Source: Diprion similis (Eukaryota; Arthropoda; Insecta; Hymenoptera; Diprionidae). Taken from it: a DNA stretch of 64,000 nucleotides. A program made the translations under genes and the position numbers. This document shows positions 35,035-47,600 of this stretch, in pieces (within the stretch, counting starts at the first letter, position 1; every line of letters begins with the position of its first letter). The stretch lies in assembly GCF_021155765.1 (NCBI RefSeq), contig NC_060108.1, positions 17,447,025 through 17,511,024 of the forward strand, written 5' to 3'. The notes beneath the pieces were generated by a model. The model saw only the letters and a program-made list of their open reading frames with translations, was not told the DNA's origin and ran no database searches.

Positions 35035-37460
35035 TGTTAATCGCAATGTAATCTTCTTTTATTTCAAATTAACCGACTCTCGAGCTGAATCGGCAAATTT
35101 AGATTGCTAGAGATTGCTAGAGACAGCCAGAAGATAGCTGATAGCGATGGACGATGTTTGTCGATTAATCGAAATATTAGATTCTTTTTTCTTCAATAGT
35201 CGATTATTTTCACGCGATATTTTTCAGCTTCGATTATTCCATGTTCGATGCTTTTCTTCAAACATTGATGGAAAACATTGCCAACGCCAACAAAACGCAC
35301 CAAAATCGCGTAAAAATTCGAAGTTTTAAGTTCGTAGTTCCCAAGTCGTTTTAACCCTGGATATGAGTGATCCAAGAGGTGAAAGTAATTATTTCATTCG
35401 GTTGGTTATATAGATGTAAAATTCTGTATATTTTTTTAAATGTTGATACATAGTTTGAGGAGACGTATAGTCTGAAGTATCATTTACAATCGACTTCGTG
35501 CAGTGGGAAGTTTGGGAATGCAGATACCATGCGTGCGTTCATAATGGATTAGTGGAGGCGGTAGCGGAAGTGGGAAACGGTAGAATTAGTCCAGAACCTT
35601 GCAATATACAAGCAGAACACTGCACCACGAATCAAACCACTGCACGACTAATCAAAATAGACTCCTTGGAAATTTGCGGAGCATTTTCACGTGAAATTAA
35701 CATGAAATATGCCTGATATAGACGAATTAATCACAAAATTTTCCGGTAGTATCTCCGGTATTTCACACCGTACTATAACTATCCCTACCACTGCACTGAA
35801 TTCGCGATGATTCTCTATCGGGCAACACTATTATTTCGCAAATGATTCCTCACATGAAGTAAAATGTTATTGTTTATCAGAGGAGACACGATGATGAGAT
35901 TACATATTCATAATTTTGTGATTTTCTTGTCGTAAATTCAGGAGCAAGTGATTGAAAACTGGACCTGACATTCAAACCATAAATCTCGAATCCGTGCAAC
36001 TTGCAAAGGGAAATTGTATATTTTTTATTTGATTGAAAACATATTGATCAAATAAAGTATGAACTGGGATTTATCTAATTAAAAAAAAATTTCTTTGCGA
36101 AATAATCCAAGTTTCGAATCTTTTTTCAAACACATCAGATTATTTAAAAATCGTTTTTTATTTTCAACATCGCCCATCTCAAAACTCGGCATCAAAATAC
36201 CGCGGCAGCATTTTGCTGCCCGTGAAAATCTAGCCAAAGGGGAGCAGCTCAGATAGGACAGTTTCCTACTATTAGCAACTCAATCGATAAATATACGCAT
36301 TTCTATTATCTGCGCACTTTCGACGGCCCATCGCCTGTTCAAAAAAAATACCCATTAGCTGGCTGTCTAGTAATCTGTAATCAATTCCCACCGTCGATAA
36401 GCCCGGAGCCGAATTCTGACTTATTTTTCACTCGTGAAAACAAGATTTCTCGTTTAAAGCTGCCTTTTGATTCGTTTAGATGGCGCGTATGACCATTTTC
36501 ATGTGTGAAGAGAGAATCAGAATTAGGCTCCGGATAGCCCCCCCAGTGGACCATCCACTGATATATAATTATATCAGTGGGGCCATTGCACAAAATGCAC
36601 ATGAATTTCTGAATAATGTCGAATACCTACCGAGCAATACCAGATCAATCAAATCGCCATGTATCTTTATTGGTAATTTAAACTTGTCATTATTTGTACG
36701 ACTTCCGTCTCTCAGATGATTTACTAGTTCGTCGTTTTACATGGGGAGTCATTGGCCGAACCTGTTCCAAACTCGAGCACACCGTACATTCCTCTCCTGT
36801 GTAACATAATGGGTTCAGGAAATCAAATTTTTCTGCTCCAAAGCAAAACTGATTACACAAAAAAGTAAACTGTTACGGGTCAGAGAAAAACTTGAGACAC
36901 ATGTCTGTAACTGAGCTGTACTCTGCCATCTTTAGCATCACAGGAGCAGTGGATATTTGTAATTTCTTTGGTTTCAACTACTGATCTCCATAAATGTGTT
37001 CTGTATTCACTGGTTTCATGATGCTAAATACAGCGGAGTATTGGTCAGTTAGCCATATGCGTTTACGGACCACGCATCTCGAAAATCAGTTCTAAAAATC
37101 TATTTCGTATGAGACCGCGTTACTAAATGAGGATGACCTGAAATGCAAGCATGGACTCTTTCAGACCTCTCTCTGTACGGTTATTCAAATATTTTTTTTC
37201 TTGCCATTGATTATGAGTTTCTTTATTGGTCCTGTCTGTGCTATTATTAGCTGAGGAGGATGTTAGAGTGAGTCTCTACCAATTGAGGAAAATTTCACTT
37301 ATTGTGACAATTATCAAAGCCTATGCAGCATTGATGCGAAAATGTAACAGTCAGTGCAATCTTTCAACTTTTTCCAGAGTTCAAAGTCGTTGGTAAAAAA
37401 ACTTAAACGCTATCAGTTGGAAAATTGAGCGAATAAAAAAGGAGACCAAACTCAATACAA
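35035..37460. other. Intergenic between TOM6 and mars
   Basis: No coding region is supported. A direct duplication of AGATTGCTAG sits at 35101-35120 near the TOM6 upstream region. A short perfect-stem palindrome is at 36555-36580. TTTATT at 37215-37220 is a minus-strand polyadenylation signal suited to mars. Confidence 0.5.
36555..36580. repeat. 26-bp palindrome with 11-bp stem
   Basis: CCACTGATATA is followed by a 4-nt loop (TAAT) and then TATATCAGTGG, a perfect 11-bp stem. A further CCAGTGG at 36543-36549 gives the left half an alternative partner. It may be a recombination or protein-binding site, or a relic of a foldback element. Confidence 0.75.
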
Positions 37461-40400
37461 CTAATGCCAACTTTCGTTATATTTTGAACTCATCAAAAAA
37501 ACTTTACCTGTGAATCTAACACTTCTTCTGGCAGATCGTCTTAGCTTTGTGCTTTCTGGACTTCCCGGTTTTTTGTTCTCTTTCTGGAGCTTGCTTGTTT
37601 CCTAGATATGAAACAAAAAATATAAATATGTCAAAATTACTAAACTTTCAATATTATTATATCATTAATGAAATAAATTACGTCGAATTTGTTTTTATTC
37701 GTTTTCTGAGCAATGTAAAGATATGCATTCAAATAATCTCATGATACATTGAGTGCACACACATTTTTGTTGGGTTTTTGAACAGGTTGTACATAAATTT
37801 GAATTTAAAGCAATAAAATTAACGAATTCAGCGGAAGAATTCATTCTAACCTTAAAAAAAAATTTCTTAAGCTTCGAGCAAAAATGTGATTTAGGTGATA
37901 GTACACCTGTTATTACCATAGGGCTTACTCTGTCGTAAGGAGTCTCTGCTATGTTCGAATGAATGTTTGAATTATCCAGCTCCATTCTCTTGGTAAGTTT
38001 TTTCAATGCTGATTGACGAGTCGTTCGTGTTACTCTTGCTAGGTTTACAGAATTTTTACTCACTATAACTGAATCTGAAAAGCCATTCCTTTCAATTTTG
38101 ACAATTTTACCATCTTCCAGAGTTTGGAGATTTTCATGCTCTCTACTGACAGCTTCATCATTGCAAGAAAGTTCAGAACTGTTTTGTTCCAGGGTTTTTT
38201 TAGTATACTGTGTTTCAGAATCTGAATCGCTCGAATCAAGGCTCAAAAAATCTAGTCTTTTCTTGACGTCCAGCTCTGCTTCTTGCTTTGTATTGATGCT
38301 TTCGGTATCAAGAATAATAGTACTTGATTCTTTACCCAAAGGATTATTACTCTTTGTAAATATTTCCCCATCGCCAACAAAATTAACTTTATTTTGAGAT
38401 CTTGTGGTACAGGATGCAGACTTGTGAGTTTCTGTTTGCTTTAAAATACTTTTTCCTGGTGTCTGTTGGAAGGTCGAAAAGGGGATAAGGGGTTCTGACT
38501 CAATTTCCAGTGGTTTGAGCATCTGAGAAACTCCAATTGATTTGAGTGCTGAGCGACGATGTTTAGACTCCCCTGAAAATTTTGAATGTGGTAATGGAGT
38601 TGATTTCTGAAGATTTCTTGGCGTAATAATTTTCTTTGGACTTTCAACCATGAAAAAACCACCATCAAATTTTATTGTGGGCAAACATAACGACTCAACA
38701 CAAGGTTTGCTGGATTCTGAAATGGTGACAGCTGGTGAATTCTGATTTGCTTGTGATTCAATTTTCATTCTCCGAGCAGCTAAGATCATTTCACGGATAG
38801 AACTAGGTTTGGAAGGGCCATTCTTCTTAGTTGCTGCTACTGGTGGCTTAGGTGCTACTATTTTCTTAGCTTTAATTTTTTTTTGTTCAGTTTCTTGCCA
38901 ATTTCTCTCTTTCAATTGATTCAATTTTGCAAATCTGCAATCGCAGTCTTCGACTTGCATGTACACCATGTCCCAAAACCCTTGCAAGTCGTCACAGGTT
39001 ACCAATTTTTCTCCCGAACCAGTTTCACATTGTGCTATGAGTTTTCGAAATTGTTTTACTTTTTTGTCAATCAACAGATTTGTTTGACCAATTGCTTGAT
39101 TTATCATGAGTTGAGCATCTTCTGGGGTACCAGGGGCAGATTTTATCATCATCCAATCCCAACAGAGAGCTTTTAATCTCATAACTTCTCCATCTGTGAC
39201 TCTTCTAAAATACGATGTCGTTCGCTCTTCGTCTTTTTCGAAAACTGAAGCAGTTAGTGATACATCACTTTCAGATTGCTTTAGCACGCTATCAGTCGTA
39301 GTGTTGGATTGCTGCAGCTGTTTTTGACGTAAAGCTTCTTTCTTCTTAGCATTAACAATATAAGGAGAGAAGAATACAGGAGTAACTGTAGTATCATGAT
39401 TTTGTTTTGGTCCTTCCAATGCTGCCTGGCCAAACAAAGGCAGGGATGGTAAACCGGTCGGTGGTTTAAACTCATGATTATCGGGTGCAAACGAACTGTC
39501 TGGAATATCTGTTTTTCCAACACTTTTCACACTTTTATTCACATTTCTTTGACCGAAGACTTTTGTAATTGGTTTTTTATTCCTTAAAACAATACCAGCC
39601 TCAGGTGTGTGTGCTTTCATAGAAGCTTTCGATGCAAGCCTTTTGGAAGTGGCTCTAGTTATTCTAGGTGGTATCGATGACTTCACCGGTTTCGTTGCTG
39701 GCAGATTTTGATGTAGGAAAATAGGAGAATTGAGTTTATGGTGACAAACTCCAACACGAAATACTGGTGGTTTCATTGCTTTTTGAATTTTTTTTTGTAA
39801 GTCTCTTTCTGCCCTCCATCTTAACAATTTCATTCGTCTATCCTCTTGAACGTTTTGATCTTTAGGTTCATCTGTTAAAAAATATAAATTTCTTTTAAAA
39901 TCTTTGTAATGTGTCAGGAGGATTTCCAAATAGAATAATTTTTTGATAAGAAAATTTTAATATAAAAATATAGGCCCATCATGCTAATTGATATTTTGGA
40001 AAATGGAAAAAACAGTACAAACCGTAAAGACTAAATTTGCTACCTCTACCGATGATTAAACCGAGCTGTACTTAGATCTATACGATTGATATTAGGGGTG
40101 ACAGTGGGCTAAGTTGCGTACTCCGTATCAAATGTAATGCTTTTATTTTACTAGCGCAGCTTATAAAACTTCCAAATCAACACAGTAAATTCCCAACTGA
40201 TTATTCAGAATAAATTGTCCGCTATGCTTGTAGTATTATAGTAAAGACACTCCAATCCATTCTTATTTCTGTGTCAAATGAAAATGTATTGGAGTTTTTT
40301 TGTTCAGAATTGTGTATACAATGGAGCTGTGAAGCTCTTTTTAGCGTTTGAGAGACGTGGACTTAAGTTTAGAGATATATATGACAATGTCTAAATTGAT

Positions 40401-40684
40401 TAGGGCACTCCTTGATGGTTTAGGACCAAATACGAGTTACCTAACGAAAGAGAAAATATTACTGACAAGAAATATGTTCTAAAGTGTTACGCTGTACGTT
40501 TTCTACACCCGTTTTTGGATGTAGCTGAAGTACCTGATCCGATGATTTTCCTATTAACGGCATGTACGGCTGAACGACGTTGTTTTCTAGCGTTGACTTG
40601 TTCAGCAGCTCTTATAATTCTTGATTCTTCTAAATTGCCGAATCCAACGGCTTTTTTCTTGTAATGAGTTCGCAGGTCTGCCAT
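37461..40684 (-). CDS. mars: Mars / HURP (DLGAP5-like) mitotic spindle protein
   Basis: Mars/HURP is a Ran-regulated microtubule-associated protein that stabilises kinetochore fibres. Three exons join in phase: 40684-40534, 39871-37851 and 37601-37461, giving 770 aa. The N-terminus MADLRTHYKKKAVGFGNLEE is basic. The junction (GSD-EPKDQNVQEDRRMKLL) leads into a Lys/Arg-rich microtubule-binding stretch (LRWRAERDLQKKI). The GKAP/DLGAP domain lies at roughly residues 270-385 (GEVMRLKALCWDWMMI and CDDLQGFWDMVYMQVEDCD). A Ser/Thr-rich tail follows. The last exon encodes a basic ending (KLRRSARRSVRFTG). The large exon reads on past 37851, so the 3' junction (AAG|GTTAGA to TATCTAG|GAAACA) is my choice on phase and composition. 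A second donor at 37508/37507 would remove the final 16 residues. Confidence 0.88.
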
Positions 40685-43600
40685 ATCTTGTACACTTTTG
40701 ACCCTTCCGCGGTTCGTACAGCCACAGCAGCCACAGTAACTTTAACCGAAAATTATTTGAAATAGTGTATTGTGGGTAAATTGATATAAACAATCTCCTG
40801 ATTGGCTAATTTATGGCCAAGCTATGTTTGACAAGAGAATCTTACTCCGTCCATAAAGTACAAAGTGCTACTAAGTCGGTAGCCACGTCGGTAGAGACGG
40901 TGGTATTCGTACTCCTGGCGCCACAATCGTACTGATGCACTCTTGCATAATGCTGTGGTGATTGGTTGACTTCTTTCGTAAATCCAGATTTAACTTGATT
41001 TAAACGACCGATTCGGCAAATTAATAATTTAGGGCTTCTCAGGACTACGTGTTAACCGTAAGACATAGTCATGTACATACGAATACTTTGGTATATTCTA
41101 TAATCAGATGTGAAATTGCGGCGTGACAAGCCGCGAAGAAACGGCGCCAACAATCAATTTTGCTACCGTTGCGCCTCACACCGGAGTGATTCGCAGCCTT
41201 CTTCTTTGCGTTTGACCAGTGAGACATCTGTCTGTAATGATGGGATATTTCGATGCTTGACAATATCTTGATACTCAGCTCGTCTGTTGTTTCATATTCA
41301 CGATTTGTGGTTCTGTATTTTTGATACCTATAGAGCTGCATTCTACAATTTATCGTTAGCTAGAACAGATAATAATGTACATATAGTAATGCATGTCAGC
41401 AGTGGCAGTGCCAATAATCTAGTTCGTCGCATACGCGGGCAAAGTGGAGTTGTTACAATAAGTTAAAAGGCAGTGGGTCAATTTCAGTGAATATTGTAAA
41501 CAGTTCTCAGGTGACCGCGGGTTACGTGTTGCTAATAATTCGCGTTGGGAGTAACCAGTGTCAGCGCACCTGCAAAAAAAGCTCTTAGTAAAGCTCTGAT
41601 TGTCGTCTGCGATTAATGTGTTTAACCGGAGACTGATTTATTAATTTCCACAACTGTACATGTTCAACGGTAAAGGATATTATCATATAACTAGAATTGG
41701 AACATTTCTGGCGCTGCTCTGTGCACTCCGATTGACTCGGGGAACGATTTGGAACTGGCGGTAAGTGGAGTCTCATTTCTCGGCTCTCTAATTAAACAAA
41801 AATCATTCGATATCTCCGACGTTAATGATGCCGATACAGATTTTAACTAGATCTCGCCTGGTTCATAATCAGAAGAACAATAATGTCAGTCTTAGAAGAA
41901 GAAAAACGCTTTATTACCAACTATGAACCAACTTAATACGGGAGCTGTAGGCTGCAGATCGCCTGCGCTTTCCGCTGTTTTTCCGCCGTCCCCGACTCCG
42001 CCCTGTTGTTAATATTATCTTATTAATATTTATTCTCTGCTTAATTCTCGTTTACATCTCTTGTCAGCCTTCGAGAATGATATCTTAGGTTATTTCTAAC
42101 CACCTGGTTTCGTATAAATCGCATATTCCTATCCGGACGTTGTTAAGTGATTTATATTTGATGTAATAAATGTCAGCCCCTGAACGGGAACCTCCCATTC
42201 AACTAAAATATAGATGAAGGTTATCATAATTTCAAATTCCTAATGCGTTCCAACTGTTGATTGAAGCATTTTGTCACCTAATATATTACCCTCTCATTTT
42301 TTTTTTTAAATTCAATTCACTGTTCACACATTTTCTGTTCCAATTTTAACACGTATTGATCATACTCCACTCTCAGCTACTCCTTGGAGGAACATACAGT
42401 GGGAATCTTATGTGAAATTTTCTAATACCTCTGAAAACTTATTACATTCTTTAGTATTTTGAAGACACAATTTTATCCTATCACCTTTTCTTATCCCCTG
42501 CTAATACATACGGAGTCTGCCAAATCTAAAAATTGACTGTTAACTCTAAATAAACTTGAAAAAATAAGGTGCATCTATGTATCTATGTGTATATTTTCTT
42601 TTTTTATTTATCTGTGCTGTTCAGTTCTGCTACATGTATAAACGCCAAGACTAAGGCTCAAGTGTAGCTTCCCTCCGATTAATCAGCCGGAACTGAATCC
42701 ACCAAATTTCTCTCAAAACATTGCGTTTGCTATAAATTTACAAAAATTGAATTACCTAGAGCATTTCCAGGAGTGCAATTGCAGTATTGCAGTACATCGG
42801 TATGCACTTTACTTTTGGTAGATATATTTATATAATTCAAGTGCCTCAAGAGATTCGAAACTATAGTAATAAATATTAGCTATAGCAAAACTCAAGCTGC
42901 TTGCGCACCAATGCTTGAATAGAGATATAATTATACATATAGAACGAACAGCTATAACTGAATTCATAAATATGTATTTTTCATTTTTTAGTTAACTACT
43001 TTAGTTTATACACATGAAGGTAAAATAGCATTGTTACCAATTCATTTAATCGAAGCATGTAATATCAGTGAGAAGGGAATTTCCTTCCATGCTTCTCAGA
43101 TATTACCTTGGCAAATAATCTAGCACATAGGGTTGGATTTAAAAGTTCAAAAGTAATAACCACTATCATATTATTATTAACAATTGAAATACAAGTTCTA
43201 TTTAATTTTCTGCCCATCAATTATTTCTGTGTGAAAAATATTATTATGCGTTTGAATTTGAATGTTACGACTGTGGTTCTACTCTAGTAGGTGACACAGT
43301 ATGGATAAAGCAGTAGTAGTTGTGAGATTGTAATTATGTTTAGCTTATAATTAAACATTAAATGCAACAGATTAGTTCTATTTCTGGTCTCGCATCTGGA
43401 TTTGCCTCGCTTACTCTTTTCACTTTCGTTCTTGTTCTACTCATCCATTCTCCAGAGGCAGATAATGAATCGATTCAATTCTAAAGTGTTTTACCACATG
43501 TCACATGCTTTGTTCTGTTCACCATTTGCGTCTTTCTTCCTTCTTATTTCAATTTCTTTTTATCATCATACGTATTCTTGATCGTTTTCTTATCAAATGT

Positions 43601-44640
43601 AACTGATTTATCTTACTTATTTGTTGTCCAATATCTTTCATGTGAGTAACGTGGAGTTAACAACTCAATATTCATGGAGTATTATTCTTTAAATACTTAA
43701 TAGATGTAAGCAATTCATAGATAAAAATTTATTCTCTGATATTCCCTTAAACTACATTCATACATTACAGCAAAATTTTATATCTTCCTAACAATTTATC
43801 ACAAAACATATCAAGTTAAGAGACCGATGAAATTTTTTGAAACCAAGGCGATCTGTTCTGCTAATCCAGATAAGTTATCTCACATGTGATTATTACATCA
43901 CCGACGAAACTCTTTCCTATTAACTGAATATCAAGCAGTGTACAAGAAATTCTTGTTTGCAATTTTTCAATATATCACTGCTTTCTCCGCGTTAAGCGTA
44001 ATAGCTCACACAAAACTAATATTTTTAATTTGATTGAAATTTTCCATCCTAAAATCAGAAAACTGCTCTTCTGGCAGGTTGAAATAAAGCATAGTATATC
44101 TTACAGGTTGTTACTTTTAGAGGGTGCCGCTCTCTAATTCAGTGCCAAGTTAAACTGAGCTTAATAGGCTTGCCAATGACGAATCGTCTTTATAGTTAGA
44201 ACATCTGAAGTCTAACGTAAAGTTACCACCTTGTTTATACAATCAATGAATAGTTCTTCGGTAAAGTTGATCTAACCTGATGATGTGCTCTCAATTAGCA
44301 CCTGGCATCGTCGTTAAAAGTTTTCAAAAACTATACACTGTTTTTCTTTATACCTGAGTGTTGCCAGATTAAATAGTATTTTATCATATCTATAACCTGT
44401 AAGATACAAGCAGTTCCCACACCCCTTTATTTGGTACCTGCAATTTATGAATATGCATATAATTAAAAATATTTTTATGTTAAACTGGACTCCTAGATGC
44501 AATGATTGAAGGAACCAATTGGCATTGCTCACTTGTTACTTACAGATGAAAATTGAGACATCGCAAGATATGACATAGGCAGACATCCATGACTCTGATC
44601 CCATTTAAGATGGATAGTTACAATCCGTAGCAGTTTTGCC
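40685..44640. promoter_or_regulatory. Divergent upstream region of mars and skywalker
   Basis: About 4 kb separate the starts. CCAAT-type elements (ATTGG at about 40802 and GATTGG at about 40962) just upstream of mars suggest its promoter. A plus-strand acceptor (CTTACAG at 44545) starts the exon holding the skywalker ATG at 44641, so at least one 5' non-coding skywalker exon must lie upstream. I cannot fix it. A poly-T run is at 42297-42307. No protein-coding exon is recognised. Confidence 0.45.
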
Positions 44641-47600
44641 ATGCTGGTCACGCAATCTCTTTCTCCCATGAACAATCTGCCAAATATGTTGTCAGTGTTG
44701 GAGGAAGAGTCCAATGTCGATATTGACGATGTGTTCCCACCTCATGTCGACACAACAAATATCGTTATTCATCCGGAGTCACCGACCAGCAAAAAGCAAG
44801 CACTAAAGACTTTCAATGAGGTGAACGTGCTTCTACAGTCAGGGAGGAAGAGAGAGGTCAAATTGATCATAAGAGATAATGCTTGGCCACTCAATAATGG
44901 CATTAGAGCACAGTTATGGCCAGCGCTTTGCAACCAGCATACTCACGGCAAGAACATGCTGGATGGATTTTATTGGGACATGGTCAATCAAGTATTTGGC
45001 ACCACAGGTGAGTTTTCACTTGGATGCATGATATTACAAATTTTATGTCTTCTATTGGTGGCACCATTTATCAAACTAATTTCATCTAACAACCTGATTT
45101 TTCTATGAACTCATTCTTTATGATGGATCTATATGTGAACGACAAGATATATTGAGTTTATGACTTAGCAGAATTTAGTAATCCCCTAACCGTTGTAAAG
45201 AATGTTAGGCTTGGATCTTACTGAGAAATATTTACAGAAATTTGCCACTTCTTTACTTTTCTGTCTGTCACCTTAATGATTTTGTGGAAACCCTAGGTAG
45301 TTTTCAATTTTATGACTAATTAAAATAGGTAGGCATGATTTGGTTGCCGAACTACTGCAAGTAGCGATATTGGACGTGATGCTATCTCCATAACAAACTT
45401 GATTACTTCTGGCCACACTGTCGTGAAGTAGATTCTAATTTTGATAAATGGGATTTCAATACTATACTTTTATCACCATTTGTTTATCAGTACAACAGAT
45501 ACAGCATTTGCGAGAATAGACTAATGACACATTTTTTGAATGTTTATATTTATTTCCACTAAAAAAAAATCCTCATTTGTTAAATGCATTGTCAAGTTAT
45601 TTTGCTTTGTTGAAATAACTCCTGTGGTTTACAATCCTTGAATGCCAATTTGCAAAATCTGTGAACAATCAATGTAAATATAAAATACGTAATTTTACAG
45701 AATTGCCGGAGAAATCCATCATGCTACCACCATTTGTTGATAGTACACATTGTCTCTCTTACAATCTGACGCGTAAGGGTCGAAGCGTGGCAGACAGAGT
45801 TGTATCAGTTCTGGGTTTTGCCTGCCCCGACATCACCTTCAGCCCTTCGCTGTATCCAATAACAGCGCTTCTTCTACACTTCATGCCAGGTTGATTATCC
45901 TAATCTTCATCATACCTTTAAGAAACTCTATGAAAAATTAGCTTATTTATTGAAAGTACTTTATCAAATCATTTACGTGAAATCCTGTTCCTTAGCGTAC
46001 TTCAAAATGATGTTCTATCAGAAATTGTACTATACTAAAAAGGAGAGTCTATATCTGATATATTTGCTTACTTTGTGAAAATTGACACTAAACAATATTT
46101 TACATCGTTTGCAGAGGAGGAGTGTTACCATTGTATGGCTAGTTTGGTTGCTGCCAAAGAGAAAATGTTCATCACGCAAACTAAACTTCTCTACGAAGTT
46201 ACTTGGAAAACTGTTGAGCAAATAACTAAAAAACACGTGGTACGTAACATGTTAAGTGAACAATCTCAGCCTTGGACCATCCAAAATCTAATAAATGTTT
46301 ACTAGTAAAAAATATTGGCAACAGTATCTTATTATGAAACAGTTGATTGTAAACAAGATTGCATTTATCTAATAATGTCTATTTACCAATCATTTTGCCT
46401 CAATTTATTAGCCTAATTGTTTGAACGACATGTTGAGTCTTACAGAAACTAGTTGTACCAAAGTGGCATGACTTGAGTAATTCAAAAGACTTTGCATGCG
46501 CATCTTGTTATATTTGTACTGAGAAACCTTCTGTTAATTTAAGACCAATAAACAAGTCAGTCGATACTCTAATAATTTTAAATGTCAACATGGTACTGCC
46601 AGGAGCAGTATTTACAAATATGACTCCATGAGACAGAAATCTATTACTCATCGTAAATATCGAATTATTAATTCTGTTCACACTTTGTTATTGATTTTAT
46701 AACTCACTATCGGTCTCTAAAAATGATGGAGTGCACTGTGACAATTAGATTGTATAGCTTGAAAAAATCACTCGATACAATACAATTGAATTTTTTTGTA
46801 CTACCCACAAAATACTCGAACAAATTTATAGTATATGGGTATTTTCATTGATTCAGAAATCTGCTGCCGTACATTTAGCAAGGCATTGTTCCGGGTCAAG
46901 GGCCGAGAGAATCTACATGGACTGGACTTGGTGGATTCTACAGCTACTTCCTTTTCAGCATCTAGTCAGGGTTATGGACTGTTTTTTACACGAAGGCATT
47001 AAGGTATTGATAAATTAATGGCAAACTATTTTTTAGAAACTGTAATTATTACTCAATTTCATTACAAAAATCCTCAAAACATTTGCTGTGTTTAATGTCC
47101 AACTGGATTCCAACTGTAGATTGGAATTGGATTCTGTTGGAATCTTCATCTGTTATAATTTCTGTATAATTTTTGGTTAATTAAAAAAAAAAAAAAAATT
47201 TCCTGTATCCAGGTCTTCTATCGAGTAGCTATGGCTATAGTTTTGTTATTCTACAAACATTCTTCTGCGCAAAATTCTGAATGGATGAATGAAATTTCAA
47301 AAAATGGGATTGACGCAGCTCTATCAAAATTCTGCCGGCAAATTCCAGTAAGTATTTTAGATTCAACCATAATTTGAACGATTTCAATTCAATGCCTTAA
47401 ATTTTTTAAAGCTCCCTTCCGTTGTTGCTAGATCATAATGAATAATATTTCACAGGCTAATCAAATTCACAGGTGACGCCAGCTAAGTTCTTACGAACTG
47501 CGTTTGGGGTGCGCGCTCTCAGTTCGGCCTACATATCTAGAGTTTTTCTACGCACAGAAATGGCTCTCAAGAGTCGAAGTGTATTAGGCTCACGGTCCTT

